Below are positions 34,023-43,966 of a stretch of DNA of 64,000 bases, piece by piece. How positions within the stretch are numbered: the stretch's first letter is position 1; every line of letters starts with the position of its first letter. Below the pieces are notes generated by a model. It saw only the letters and a list, made by a program, of their open reading frames with translations, was not told where the DNA came from and did not search any database. The stretch lies in the NCBI GenBank assembly GCA_030587605.1, contig JAUQYT010000111.1:1-64000 (forward strand), written 5' to 3'. The position numbers and the translations under genes were made by a program. Origin of the DNA: Candidatus Njordarchaeum guaymasense. GTDB lineage: Archaea > Asgardarchaeota > Njordarchaeia > Njordarchaeales > Njordarchaeaceae.

Positions 34023-36578
34023 TTGGTTCTTGGGTCGCTCAGGAAAAGTGGAGGTGGGGGAAAGGAGGATTTCCAGTCAGCCTTGAATAGTGTCATCAAT
34101 CGACTGGGTATCCGTGAGTTAAGTAGTATCCAGAAACTGGCTTTAGTTGAAGGCCTCATTGATGGGGCCAGCCTCACCGTTGTTGCTCCATCTGGGAGTG
34201 GAAAAACGCTCGTAGGTTTAATGGGAGTTCTCAAGCTGCTCGTTGATGGGGATGACAATAGGAAAGCTGTTTTGCTCGTTCCCTTGAAGGCGCTTGCCAC
34301 GCAGCAGTTCAACTATCTGAGACACGCATTGGGCATCAAGGGGATGAAAGTTGCGATCAATACAGGAGACTCCTCTCGTTCTATGAACAGAGGGGACCTC
34401 GCCACGCACCAAGTTCTGGTCATGACCTATGAGCGGTTTGACCAGCTCATCAGGTCAAAGGAGTGGTGGCTCAAGAGAATCAGACTGGCCGTAATCGACG
34501 AGATCAACTACTTGACAGACAAGAGCAGAGGACCCAGACTCGAGGGGACAATAGTGAGATTGAAGGAGAATTTACCTCACGCTCAACTCATAGCATTATG
34601 TCCTCCCACATGTAACGCTGGCGATATTGCTGATTGGCTGGGTTGTAAGCTCATAGTGGGAAACGAGCGACCAGTCCCGCTTCACTTGGATGTGGTTCCA
34701 ACCAATAACAAGGCTAGGTCAGCTGTCGAAATATCTCTAAAAACAATATCAGAAGGCGGAAGCGCCATTATTTTTACGTACAGCAGGTCGAAGTCTGAGC
34801 AAATTGCTTTTTCTCTTCTTGAAGCGATCCAGACAACCTTAACTGAAAAGGAACGAGCAAAAGCGAAAGGATTATCCACAATGCTAATGAGAACCGGCGA
34901 CGAGGCTCTTAGGGTCACTAAGAGACTTGCGTCATTGGTTAAAGGTGGACTCGCATTTCACCACGCTGGACTGAGCCTCGAGGACCGTAACATTGTCGAG
35001 GAAGGATTCAGAGAGGGCATCATAAAAGCAGTTGTGTGCACAACAACCCTCGGGACTGGCATCAACACTCCCGCAAGAACGGTTATCATTACGGACACGT
35101 CATACTTGGATGTCGAATCCCCTGCACTCTCTTCTCCACAACCGTTGCTGAAGAGGATAGAACCTGACAGACTGCACCAAATGCTCGGTCGAGCCGGTCG
35201 ACTAGGATACGACACAGTCGGATACGGAGTCATACTGGTCGGCAGCAGAACTGAGGAGGAATTTGTCAAGAAAACCTACTTTCAGGCAAACGGCGCGAAT
35301 TACAGGGGCAATGGGGCAGAACCCAGGTTTCCCATGATCGAATCTAGAATGAATAGTGACTCCGCAATGCTTGAACAACTTCTTATCAGAATCTACGAAT
35401 GCGGTGAATGCAGTGAAGAAGAATTACTAGATTTCCTATCGAAAACGTTCTGGTGGAAAGGCAAGACCGAGAAAGATGTCGACATTACTCCTTTGCTGAG
35501 ATCTGATTCATTTGATGGCGACCGAATACTAGACCTATTGTTGTCACTAAAGAAGTTGAAAGAGAGTTCTCATTTCAGCAAGCAGGGTGATGCCCGCTAT
35601 GGTGACACCGTTACCGGCATTAGCCGCAATGAAGAGGAACATGAATCTCTCCGCCCCATACGCCTACTGAATATTTCAAGACAGAGGGTCGAGGCAAGGG
35701 TTAAGGAAGATGCTGAAGGCGTATGGGTCACTTGCTCTTTCAGCTCCAAGAAAGGACCGAGATGTGACTGCGCCCAAATGCGGCTACAGAGAGGCGGAAA
35801 CGAGTGGAGTAATAGTACTATGTTATGCAACCATCTCGTCACTTTGGCTGACCATCTGCTCTCAACACGCTCAACCAGAGTTTACGCTGAGGAAATCATT
35901 GTCCGTTCGCTTTCAGGATCACTACCACTAGATCGCCTTCTTAACAACGGGTTAATTACGATTGTTGATGACAAGTATAGGTCCACTGAACTTGGTCACA
36001 TCGCTGCAACCTTGTACTTGCACCCACTGACCGTCCTCTTCATTAAGAATACTTTCGGGAAACTCCATACAGATGACGAGCTTGACTTGGAGTCGACGAT
36101 CAACATGGCTCTGAGGGCTCTCATAATCGAGGGGGGAGAGAAAGCGTCGCTGTTTAACCACGAAACCGTTGCAGGAGCCATAATGGAGTGGATCAACGAA
36201 GAAAGCGAAGAAGATATTCTCCGATCTAGGGCGATAGCTCCTGGAGACTTACATGAACTTAGAGAAGAACTAGGCAGAATAGCATATGCCGCCTCCCACG
36301 TTTCAGCGCTGCTGGGACTCATAAAGCTCTCCAAGAATCTCTCAACAATAAGTAGGAGAATACGCTACGGGGTCAAGGAAGACCTGATTCCTCTGCTAGA
36401 GCTGTCAATACCTTCAATCGGGCGCAAACTGGCTAGGAAACTCTACGACCTAGGATACACAAACACGGATGAACTTGTGAGAGCCACATCCGAGGAACTC
36501 ACAGAAGTTGTTCAGTTACCAGAAAACACGGTAACAATGATCAAAGAGTACATTGAGAAAGTCGCGACCAGCAAGTGA
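34023..36578 (+). CDS. Ski2/Hel308-like helicase with SWIM zinc finger
   Basis: An 851-residue superfamily-2 helicase. Motif I is APSGSGKT, Ia VPLKALATQ, V TTTLGTGINTP and VI QMLGRAGRLGYD. Motif II is DEIN instead of DEVH/DEAH, and motif III is CPPT instead of SAT. A SWIM finger (CDC ... CNH, around residue 580) sits in the winged-helix/ratchet region, and a helix-hairpin-helix segment ends the protein, as in Hel308. Hel308 acts on stalled replication forks. The altered motifs may weaken ATP-driven unwinding. TTG 34023 has GAGGGAG upstream. Confidence 0.85.
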   Translation: MVLGSLRKSGGGGKEDFQSALNSVINRLGIRELSSIQKLALVEGLIDGASLTVVAPSGSGKTLVGLMGVLKLLVDGDDNRKAVLLVPLKALATQQFNYLRHALGIKGMKVAINTGDSSRSMNRGDLATHQVLVMTYERFDQLIRSKEWWLKRIRLAVIDEINYLTDKSRGPRLEGTIVRLKENLPHAQLIALCPPTCNAGDIADWLGCKLIVGNERPVPLHLDVVPTNNKARSAVEISLKTISEGGSAIIFTYSRSKSEQIAFSLLEAIQTTLTEKERAKAKGLSTMLMRTGDEALRVTKRLASLVKGGLAFHHAGLSLEDRNIVEEGFREGIIKAVVCTTTLGTGINTPARTVIITDTSYLDVESPALSSPQPLLKRIEPDRLHQMLGRAGRLGYDTVGYGVILVGSRTEEEFVKKTYFQANGANYRGNGAEPRFPMIESRMNSDSAMLEQLLIRIYECGECSEEELLDFLSKTFWWKGKTEKDVDITPLLRSDSFDGDRILDLLLSLKKLKESSHFSKQGDARYGDTVTGISRNEEEHESLRPIRLLNISRQRVEARVKEDAEGVWVTCSFSSKKGPRCDCAQMRLQRGGNEWSNSTMLCNHLVTLADHLLSTRSTRVYAEEIIVRSLSGSLPLDRLLNNGLITIVDDKYRSTELGHIAATLYLHPLTVLFIKNTFGKLHTDDELDLESTINMALRALIIEGGEKASLFNHETVAGAIMEWINEESEEDILRSRAIAPGDLHELREELGRIAYAASHVSALLGLIKLSKNLSTISRRIRYGVKEDLIPLLELSIPSIGRKLARKLYDLGYTNTDELVRATSEELTEVVQLPENTVTMIKEYIEKVATSK

Positions 36579-36637
36579 CCAGTTCCACGATTACAGGATG
36601 TACACGGGGCAACTTCTGACTTTAGTCAAGGGGAGTG

Positions 36638-37114
36638 TCAAAGGAATCTGATCCAGCCTTTTCTTGGATGATAAGCTTGTCCGCCGCTCACGAGTTCTCC
36701 AATTAGCCTGTCTGCATACTCCCTTGGTATACCAGCCTTTTCACATTCTAGAAGAAGCTCCGTAACTTCTGTGTCCCTGTTCCTGTACCTAGTCAACACA
36801 TCTTCTTGGAAGGTTCTCAATAGACCCTTCCTCCTTTCTTTACTGGTTTCACTTTTCCTCAGACTTTCCTCGGTTAATCGAACTTCTGGCGAACTATTAA
36901 GGCTGCTTGAGTTACCGGGACCTGCCTTCATATTAAGGTCATTGATAAGCTTTCGAGTTTCCTCAAATCCTTCAACCCTTCTCGCATGAAAGTGATCTAT
37001 CTTTATGGTCTTCCCGCACTTGACGCATAAACGGGTCTTCTGCCTCTCAAAAGCAAGACTATAGAACCCACAGTCTGGGCACCTAAATACGACGTAGATC
37101 TTCTTGTGACTCAT
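36638..37114 (-). CDS. zinc-ribbon/winged-helix archaeal protein
   Basis: 158 residues. The N-terminal ribbon has CPDCG and CVKCG (about residues 13-35). A basic middle part follows. The C-terminal winged-helix-like segment (about 105-155) looks like those of MCM/Orc-like C-terminal domains. Such proteins are common in archaea and have no firm function; DNA binding is likely. It is convergent with the helicase gene, with only 59 bases between the stops. Confidence 0.68.
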   Translation of the reverse strand: MSHKKIYVVFRCPDCGFYSLAFERQKTRLCVKCGKTIKIDHFHARRVEGFEETRKLINDLNMKAGPGNSSSLNSSPEVRLTEESLRKSETSKERRKGLLRTFQEDVLTRYRNRDTEVTELLLECEKAGIPREYADRLIGELVSGGQAYHPRKGWIRFL

Positions 37115-37347
37115 GGTTCAGGACCACGCAGAGTTCTCATGGTCGACGGAGACAGGCGATTAGAAAAATTCGCCCATTGCATGATAAGTATGAGCATAGG
37201 AGACTAGTTCCGTCACTTTTGGATCATTGGCTTCCCTATTTAAAAGCCCTACTCTCCAGAAACAGACAACTTAGAACGAGCAAGGATCATTGTTGACCCA
37301 ACAGGTTTCCACAAGAGAATTGTTGAGCTCTTTATGTCTCCCTTATT

Positions 37348-39684
37348 TCATTTCTTGTCCTTTTTCTTCTCTTGCCCACTCTTTGTCCCCATTAAAGTCC
37401 TAACCATTTCTCGGATTTCCTCGACATTCACTCTTTCTTCGCCTCCACGAGTCCCTACGCTTGTTACTGATGAGAGTTCCTTGGATAGTCTATTCAGCTT
37501 ATCCGCAGCCACCATCGCTCCAGTTCTAAGAGGTAGGTCGATTGCAGCTGGCGGTAGCCCCCTTCTCTCCACTCTACTTCCTCCCTCCATGAAGCTTACC
37601 AGTTTCTTGGCTGTATACCCCGTTGACGTTGGATTCTTATCTTCTACCACGTCAAGTGACTCCTTGATGACCCTTACGAGGTTATTTCTCGCTTCCTCCA
37701 AGTTACCTAAGATCAGTTCTTTGAATCCCCTGATTAGCCAGACTTCTCTCCACCTTGCCTTGGCCTGAACCATTTCCTTCTCTGCCCGTTCAATTATTCT
37801 CTTGGCACTCGCTTTATCCCCTGTCTTGAAAGCAATCTGAGCTTGAAGTAATTTCTTTGTTGCATTGCATATCATTGAGAACTTGAGAGATTCACGTTTG
37901 AATGCTGTTTCCGTTTCACTAGACTTCTTGAATAGTTGGGCAGCCTTGTTTAGAGCGTTCCTCGCTTTTCTGTCATCTTCGATCAACATGTATACTGTTG
38001 CTAACTTGAAAAGTTCCTCACCAGCAAACTGCAGATATCTATTATTCACATATACAATGGCAGATTCATTCAAGCGGTCGATTGCCTTGTTTAGTTCCTT
38101 TCGATCCCCGGTGTAGCCATACTTCACGAGGTGGATCTCTGCAGCCACGGAATGCGTCCTGAGAAGCTCTGGATCTTTGGTTCCCGCAAGTAGTTCGCGA
38201 GCCCTATCAGTGACGCTACTAGCCTGCTCCAATGTTTTCAGGTTGTGACTTAGAACTCCTTTTACCATAAGAACCTCCGCGAGATTCGGGAGCATCTGTC
38301 TGATACTCTCTCTGTTTGGAAGGGCCTCGGCTGCCTGATAGGCTTTGAAGGCGTTCTGTTCAGCTTTTTCTATCAACTCTTCCTGATCTCTGGAAGTGAC
38401 TCTCAGCAACTTCAGGTAGTATCGCGACAGATTTAGATACCCAAAAGGAAAGACTTGTGGATCATGTACCCTCGGTTCTAGTTCCTCCAAGCCTTTGCTG
38501 AGGCTTTCTAACTCAACTACGACATCACGCGTGAGAGTCACTGGGCTTATGTCAGCTAACTCCTGCATGCAGACCAGCTTAACTACGATTGCAAAGAAGC
38601 GGACAGTTGCTTGGCTTGGGCTACTTGAGAGAGTGATTACCTCATCCATCTCTGTTGATGCTTTTTCGAGCAACTCGTTGAGTTTTACTACGTTGGGTTC
38701 AAACAAGGACAATTCAACTAGTGTGGAACCAGCATTATAGAGGTGTAACGGTAACTCTTCGCCAACGCCCCTAACGATTGAAGCTGCCTTCAAGTGCATC
38801 TCTCTCGCTGACTCGTACAGGCGTCTCCTCTGAGTAATCTTTGGCTCATGTTGAGCCTGAAGCTTCATTGCAATTGCGGTATTTGTGTACGAGCCAGCCA
38901 GCTTTGCAGGGTCTCCGAAAACTTCAGCAGCCTTGGACAACATCTCAGCATGGCGTCTAACCTGCCTGAGAAGATTACCAGCTCCCCTATCCTTTGGGCT
39001 CAACATGAGAAGCCTTCTGAAGTCGATTAGGAATCGCAGTCTGAACCCTGAGAAAAGAGCATCATAATCATTCACTTTATCCAGAAATCTGATTGTCGAC
39101 AGCGTCTTTTTCCTAGCTTCTCCAAGAAGTTCCGATCTCCTCGCAACAGAAGTTCCAAGAGCCCGCAAGTATATTACCCGAGCCTGCGCCAACCTTGCTC
39201 TGTTCAACCAGATTGGAGATCCTTCAAAGCACTTCACCGCATCACTGAGCAACTCGTCTTGCTCGGTTATGTTTGCTATGGCAGAAACAGAATCACGCTC
39301 ATACTCAACTATTGAGTCTAACCCCCGCTGCACTACAAACATCGTGAAACCTTGGAGAAGTTTCCCGCTAGAATCAGCTTGGGGAAGAGCCTGTCTCAGC
39401 GATTCAATGCAAGATCGAATTATCTTTGTAGCATCGTCTCTTGGAAGATAGTAAAAGCAATTTGACAAAATCAGAAGGTCATGTAGAAAGCAGCTGTCGC
39501 TTCTAAGCGCTTCCTCACCATATTTGCGTTTCTCATCGACGGTGAGGAAAGGAGACAACTCGTAGAACACGCGAGCAAAGTCAATTGATCCGTTGTCAAC
39601 CAGAGTTAGCGCTAGTCGCAACAGCTTTATCCTGTCCTCGTGCTTCAACAAGTAACCAATGCCAACAAGAAAATCAGTGTACAA
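37348..39684 (-). CDS. large TPR-like helical repeat protein
   Basis: A 778-residue, nearly all-helical protein with repeated A..L...A......K..R patterns, ending in a lysine-rich tail. The repeats resemble TPR/SEL1 solenoids, but most are degenerate. No enzyme domain or membrane helix is seen. It starts with TTG at 39684 after GGTGATTAGTGG. It is divergent from the PAC2 gene across 300 bases. It is probably a scaffold or signal-transduction protein; the specific role is unknown. Confidence 0.7.
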   Translation of the reverse strand: MYTDFLVGIGYLLKHEDRIKLLRLALTLVDNGSIDFARVFYELSPFLTVDEKRKYGEEALRSDSCFLHDLLILSNCFYYLPRDDATKIIRSCIESLRQALPQADSSGKLLQGFTMFVVQRGLDSIVEYERDSVSAIANITEQDELLSDAVKCFEGSPIWLNRARLAQARVIYLRALGTSVARRSELLGEARKKTLSTIRFLDKVNDYDALFSGFRLRFLIDFRRLLMLSPKDRGAGNLLRQVRRHAEMLSKAAEVFGDPAKLAGSYTNTAIAMKLQAQHEPKITQRRRLYESAREMHLKAASIVRGVGEELPLHLYNAGSTLVELSLFEPNVVKLNELLEKASTEMDEVITLSSSPSQATVRFFAIVVKLVCMQELADISPVTLTRDVVVELESLSKGLEELEPRVHDPQVFPFGYLNLSRYYLKLLRVTSRDQEELIEKAEQNAFKAYQAAEALPNRESIRQMLPNLAEVLMVKGVLSHNLKTLEQASSVTDRARELLAGTKDPELLRTHSVAAEIHLVKYGYTGDRKELNKAIDRLNESAIVYVNNRYLQFAGEELFKLATVYMLIEDDRKARNALNKAAQLFKKSSETETAFKRESLKFSMICNATKKLLQAQIAFKTGDKASAKRIIERAEKEMVQAKARWREVWLIRGFKELILGNLEEARNNLVRVIKESLDVVEDKNPTSTGYTAKKLVSFMEGGSRVERRGLPPAAIDLPLRTGAMVAADKLNRLSKELSSVTSVGTRGGEERVNVEEIREMVRTLMGTKSGQEKKKDKK

Positions 39685-39905
39685 CCACTAATCACCTAAC
39701 TCGACAGTCCTGCAGGCAACGGCCAGAGACAAGACCACATTTCCAAACGGAACCACTGCTGCAAAGTGGTGAGAAGATTAGAGTCGCTTACCCTCTTTCC
39801 TAAATACGCATCAAAGATATATATCAACTAACCTTTTGACAGATGCTCAAAGACGAACAAAAGCAATGCTGACGGTAGTCCATTTTGCTTTGGGCACACA
39901 AAATG

Positions 39906-39914
39906 TTTTAAATA
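39906..39914 (+). promoter_or_regulatory. TATA box for the PAC2 gene
   Basis: TTTTAAATA, a near-consensus archaeal TATA box, placed for a transcript start near 39940 and a leader of about 45 bases. Confidence 0.65.
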
Positions 39915-39986
39915 CCGTTCTCTTCTCTATATGCTCAACATTGTGAAACTGAGTGACTGAAATGCTAGGAGGGTGAGAAGCTAGAC

Positions 39987-40748
39987 TTGTCGCACCAGCC
40001 GAAGCAACCGATCAACATAGTTGAAGAGACTCAGGCTCCTAAGACCAACCAATTTGTCGTAATAGGTTTGCCTGACACGGGCCTAGTAGGCATTATCGCT
40101 GCAGGTCACCTGATTGAGTTCCTCAAAATGAAAGAGATTGGATACATTGACTCAGATCATTTTCCGCCAATTGTAGTCCTGCATAATGGGCAGGTCAAGA
40201 ATCCTCTTCGGATATACTCGGGTGATGGGATCACCCTTGTTGTCAGCGAAGTCCCAATGCCGCCAAGACTCGTAAACGAATTCGGCAAGGCAATTGTCGA
40301 GTGGGTTCAACAGAAGAACGCAAAGCTCATCCTAACCCTTGGTGGCATCCCCGTACCGAACAGAGTCAACATAGAGACTCCAGAGGTCTTCGCCGTTGGA
40401 ATAGGAGAAAAAGCAGGAGACATCATAAAGAAAGCCGGAGTAAAGCCTCTCGAAGAGGGGATGATGGCGGGACCATACGCGTCCATACTCTGGCAATGCA
40501 AGAAAAGGAACGTTCCAATAGTGTCTCTTCTGGCGCAGTCATTCGCAGAGTACCCCGACCCAGGAGCTGCCGCCGCAGTCCTAGAAACACTCTCCAAAGT
40601 AATCGACAAGAAGATAGAAGTAAAGGACCTAGCTGAGAAAGCAGAAGAGATCAGAGTCAAGACAAGGGACCTAATGAAGCAAACAGGCAAAAACATGCAA
40701 GAAATGGGCAAGGCTAGAGAGTACGAAATACCCCCGTTGTACGCCTGA
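39987..40748 (+). CDS. PAC2-family proteasome assembly chaperone-like protein
   Basis: A 253-residue protein of the PAC2 family. Features include GLPDTGLVGIIAAGHLIEFL near the N-terminus, PNRVN, and a conserved GAAAAVLETLSK segment at the C-terminal end. Archaeal PAC2 relatives help assemble 20S proteasomes or form ATP-grasp-like partner complexes. TTG 39987 is the start. An Hsp20 gene follows by 30 bases, so a protein quality-control operon is likely. Confidence 0.87.
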   Translation: MSHQPKQPINIVEETQAPKTNQFVVIGLPDTGLVGIIAAGHLIEFLKMKEIGYIDSDHFPPIVVLHNGQVKNPLRIYSGDGITLVVSEVPMPPRLVNEFGKAIVEWVQQKNAKLILTLGGIPVPNRVNIETPEVFAVGIGEKAGDIIKKAGVKPLEEGMMAGPYASILWQCKKRNVPIVSLLAQSFAEYPDPGAAAAVLETLSKVIDKKIEVKDLAEKAEEIRVKTRDLMKQTGKNMQEMGKAREYEIPPLYA

Positions 40749-40778
40749 AGCACTCGATGAACGAGGTGAAGAGAAAGC

Positions 40779-41240
40779 ATGTCTTCTGGCGAAGAAAAGA
40801 AGAAGCCTAGAGAGTGGTTCTCGAAGAAGTTTGACGAAATAGAAGAGCGCTTCGACGAAATGTTTGGGTCAATCTTCGAAGCATTCGGATTAGAGAAACC
40901 ATCATGGGATGCCGACCGGCAATGCCTCACACCCCTAAGTGACGTAACGGAAACCGAAGACAAACTGATCGTTACAGTGGATCTTCCATACGTCGACAAG
41001 GAAGACGTGAAGCTCCACGCGACGGAGGATGCGCTTGAGGTTGAAGCCAAGACTAGGCAAGGCATATGCTTCGACAGATGGGGGACTGTGCAAAGATGCC
41101 TAGAGTTCAACTGCTTCAGGAAGAAAATCCGGTTACCCGAAAAAGTGAAGCCAAATGAAGCAAAGGCAACCTTCAAGTCAGGGATACTAGAGGTTGAGCT
41201 AGCAAAACGAATTGAAAGAACAAAGATCAACATCGAATGA
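40779..41240 (+). CDS. hsp20: Hsp20/alpha-crystallin small heat-shock protein
   Basis: A 153-residue small heat-shock protein. An N-terminal helical arm is followed by the alpha-crystallin domain (about 50-150), with VDLPYVDKEDVKLH and the typical end FKSGILEVELAKR. It holds unfolding proteins to prevent clumping. ATG 40779 has GAGGTG upstream. It is co-directional with the PAC2 gene 30 bases upstream. Unusually it carries several cysteines near the domain core (GICFDRWGTVQRC). Confidence 0.88.
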   Translation: MSSGEEKKKPREWFSKKFDEIEERFDEMFGSIFEAFGLEKPSWDADRQCLTPLSDVTETEDKLIVTVDLPYVDKEDVKLHATEDALEVEAKTRQGICFDRWGTVQRCLEFNCFRKKIRLPEKVKPNEAKATFKSGILEVELAKRIERTKINIE

Positions 41241-41349
41241 GCTAAGAATAAAGAACCTTCATTCACCACCGTCAGTCAAGCGAATGTCCAGTTCCAAAAA
41301 CATGTCCACCAGATCCATCCGAGCGACTCAGAGTCGGCGACCAAAATCA

Positions 41350-41361
41350 TTTTAAGGTATA
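41350..41361 (+). promoter_or_regulatory. TATA box for the coiled-coil wHTH gene
   Basis: TTTTAAGGTATA, about 50 bases before ATG 41411. Confidence 0.5.
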
Positions 41362-41410
41362 CTTAACAAGTGATAATCTGTAACCCATCTTGAGGAGGCG
41401 TGCGCCCGGT

Positions 41411-41923
41411 ATGAGTCCATCTTCTGAAGGAACTTCAATTCTGGAGGACGCTCTCAGTCTAATCACGGAATATGAGGAGAAGTTCAAGGATCTCCATGAG
41501 AAACTCGGAAAAGCACTAGAGGCTGTCAAGGAAACCGAGGAAAGCAAGGGAGAGGAAATAAGAAAGCTAAGAGAATCGAATGCCGCGATGTCATCCAAGC
41601 TCAAAGACATCGAAACCCAAATGTCGAAGCTCTCCAAAACCTACCAGGAACTGGCGGGGAAACAAGTCGAAGCGCTTGATGTCCGTGAGCTTCTGGCAAT
41701 CTACGTAACCTTGCTGGAGCAGGTCTTTGAGGGGAGACCCCACGCGAAGATCCTTTGGCTTCTTCATGGTAAGAAGGCAACCATGACGAGAGCCGAAATC
41801 AACAATGCCTCGGGTGTCCAGCCTGCCATCGTCCTGAAGAGCATACACGACCTCGCAAATGCCAACCTAATCAACTACAACGAGGACACACAGGAACTGG
41901 GTGTCAAACGAAGACTATACTGA
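41411..41923 (+). CDS. coiled-coil protein with C-terminal winged helix
   Basis: About 170 residues. A long heptad-rich coiled coil (about residues 10-85) is followed by a MarR-like winged helix (about 105-170, KATMTRAEINNASGVQPAIVL). It probably forms dimers that bind DNA. I choose ATG 41411; a TTG at 41390 would overlap the GAGGAGG ribosome site. It stands apart from its neighbours, between the PAC2/Hsp20 pair and a metallo-beta-lactamase-fold gene. Confidence 0.7.
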   Translation: MSPSSEGTSILEDALSLITEYEEKFKDLHEKLGKALEAVKETEESKGEEIRKLRESNAAMSSKLKDIETQMSKLSKTYQELAGKQVEALDVRELLAIYVTLLEQVFEGRPHAKILWLLHGKKATMTRAEINNASGVQPAIVLKSIHDLANANLINYNEDTQELGVKRRLY

Positions 41924-42051
41924 ACTGACGAAAGTCTCTTCATAGCAGTATTCTGGCGTTGCGAAGCGTTCTTCTCTGCTCAACCAAACCGATTTATTAA
42001 ATGACCCTCTACTTTTTCTATCCGCTTAGACCTAGTTTCTCATTAGTAAGC

Positions 42052-42060
42052 ATTATATAC
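42052..42060 (+). promoter_or_regulatory. TATA box for the metallo-beta-lactamase-fold gene
   Basis: ATTATATAC at 46 bases before ATG 42106. It lies inside the longer ORF that begins at 42001, which argues for the shorter start. Confidence 0.55.
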
Positions 42061-42105
42061 TCACTTGGAGTAAGGTCTAAGAAATCTTGTGTTGAGGTTC
42101 CCCCG

Positions 42106-43050
42106 ATGCAGGTCCACGAGCCGATAGACAAAATCGAATTGAACTTACCGTTCGCAGAAACGCCTATACTGAATGTCTACGTGATTAAAGGCAGATCTGC
42201 CTCGGTCGTCATCGACACTGGAATGGATGATGCCAAGTCCAATCTAACCCTAATGAAAGGAATTGATGAGATAGGCATACCCAAGAAGAAAGTGTCGACG
42301 ATAATTAACACCCACGAACACATAGAACATTTCTCAGGCAACCACCGACTAGTTAATGCGACGGGCGCCAAGATAATTGCCCACAGAATTGCAAAGGAAC
42401 TAATCCAAGACCCGACGAAACAAATCCCAAGTGAGAGGGTTCTAAGAAGCCTACCCAAAGAAGCCGCAGAAATGATGCGGCGATGGACTTCATTCTTCAA
42501 GTACATCAAGCCAGCCAAAGTGAGCAAGACAGTCGAAGAAGGCGACGTAATTGAACCCGTCGAAGACATGCAGCTAAAAATAATACATACTCCAGGGCAT
42601 GCCGACGGACACATATGTCTCTACGACAAGGATAGGAGGATCCTCTTCTCAGGCGACCAAGTGCTAGGCGAAGGGACACCTTGGGTAGGCAAGTCCCCCT
42701 TCGGCGCTGGTGGCGACATGGCTGACTACATAGATTCTCTCAAGAAATTGCGAGAACTCAAACTGGACGTCATACTGCCAGGACACGGACCAATCATCAC
42801 AGAACCCTACAGGAGAATCGATGAGACAATAGATAGAAAACTCAAACGGGAAGAAGCGATAGTCAATTCGCTGGAAGAAGCAGACGAGAAGGACCTACTG
42901 ACCATAACAAGGGAAGTCTACAACTCCACGCCGGAAGAAGTCTACTACTACTCCTCATGCGTACTAGCGTATCTCAGCAAACTGAGGAAAGAAGGGAAAG
43001 TAGACTACACAGCAAAAGGGCTTAACATAGTATGCAGACTCAGAAGATAG
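42106..43050 (+). CDS. metallo-beta-lactamase-fold hydrolase
   Basis: About 314 residues. The metal motif is THEHIEHFSG, a variant of HxHxDH with Glu in place of Asp. Then come HTPGHADGHICLYD, SGDQVLG and GHGP. A C-terminal helical/winged extension follows, as in glyoxalase-II or LACTB2-like proteins. It may hydrolyse thioesters or RNA ends. ATG 42106 has GAGG 9 bases upstream and a TATA box in the right place; the upstream in-frame ATG at 42001 is less likely. Confidence 0.83.
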   Translation: MQVHEPIDKIELNLPFAETPILNVYVIKGRSASVVIDTGMDDAKSNLTLMKGIDEIGIPKKKVSTIINTHEHIEHFSGNHRLVNATGAKIIAHRIAKELIQDPTKQIPSERVLRSLPKEAAEMMRRWTSFFKYIKPAKVSKTVEEGDVIEPVEDMQLKIIHTPGHADGHICLYDKDRRILFSGDQVLGEGTPWVGKSPFGAGGDMADYIDSLKKLRELKLDVILPGHGPIITEPYRRIDETIDRKLKREEAIVNSLEEADEKDLLTITREVYNSTPEEVYYYSSCVLAYLSKLRKEGKVDYTAKGLNIVCRLRR

Positions 43051-43132
43051 GAACCTGAAGAGAAACCGCGTTGAAGACATCGGGAAAACACTAGTTCTGA
43101 GTAGCCTCATCGAATGCACCTTTGGTGGTACC

Positions 43133-43966
43133 TTGAGTAGCAAGACTTGGAAGACAGCAGAAATAATCTTCACGGGAAACGAACTCCTAAATGGAAATGT
43201 TTTGAACACGAATTCAGAGTGGATAGCTAAGGTACTAACTTCCTTGGGTGTTCAAGTCAAGAGGATGGCAGTAATCGAAGATAACATCAAGGTCATCTCA
43301 GATGTGCTCCAGGAATCGCTCGGCCGAAACCCCGACTACATTATCATATCCGGCGGGCTTGGACCGACGTATGACGACGTAACTCTTGAAGGCGTAGCCA
43401 AGGCTCTCAGAAAGAACCTTGAAGTGAACCCTGTGGCGCTGAAAATGATCCAAGAACGATACATACTCGCGCAGAAAGCTGGAATACTTAGGATCAAAGA
43501 CGTCGAAAAATCCATGGAGAAGATGGCTAAGCTACCAGCAGGTTCGGAGCCTCTCCCAAACCCGGTCGGAGCCGCACCAGGGATAATGATCAAACAGGGA
43601 AATACTACGATCTTCTCGGTTCCAGGTGTGCCAGTAGAGATGAAAGCGATCCTAACTCACAGCATAGTTCCTCTCATCAAGGCTACTGTGGGAAACGCTT
43701 TCCACCTTGAGAGAGTACTCCTCGTGACTGGTGTGGCCGAGGCTCGGCTCGGACCAGTAGTAGTCGACGCAATGACAAAGGTGGGCAACACATGGATAAA
43801 GAGTTGTGTACTGGGTCAAGGGCGGTCAGAGATATGCATCTCCACCACGGCCGAAAGCGAACAAGAAGCCAATAGAAGGATCAATCAGGCTTCGAACATG
43901 ATTAGGGAGGGCGCGCTGAAAGCAGGTGGGAAAGTAACAGAGGAAGAGAAGAAATCACTCGAATGA
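43133..43966 (+). CDS. CinA/MoaB-like molybdopterin-binding-fold protein
   Basis: A 277-residue CinA N-terminal-type protein. Motifs are GNELLNGNVLNTNSEWIA and SGGLGPTYDDVT. In CinA proteins this domain is an ADP-ribose/FAD pyrophosphatase, and the fold is shared with molybdopterin adenylylation (MoaB/MogA). The C-terminal amidase domain of full CinA is missing, as often in archaea. The TTG start has GGTGG 4 bases upstream. The tungsten enzyme gene is 1.7 kb downstream, but I see no operon link. Confidence 0.8.
   Translation: MSSKTWKTAEIIFTGNELLNGNVLNTNSEWIAKVLTSLGVQVKRMAVIEDNIKVISDVLQESLGRNPDYIIISGGLGPTYDDVTLEGVAKALRKNLEVNPVALKMIQERYILAQKAGILRIKDVEKSMEKMAKLPAGSEPLPNPVGAAPGIMIKQGNTTIFSVPGVPVEMKAILTHSIVPLIKATVGNAFHLERVLLVTGVAEARLGPVVVDAMTKVGNTWIKSCVLGQGRSEICISTTAESEQEANRRINQASNMIREGALKAGGKVTEEEKKSLE

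Noticed and set aside
40307-41269. 320-codon minus-strand ORF opposite the PAC2 and Hsp20 genes
   Set aside because: It spans two well-recognised plus-strand genes and its translation is Ser/Phe-rich without motifs.
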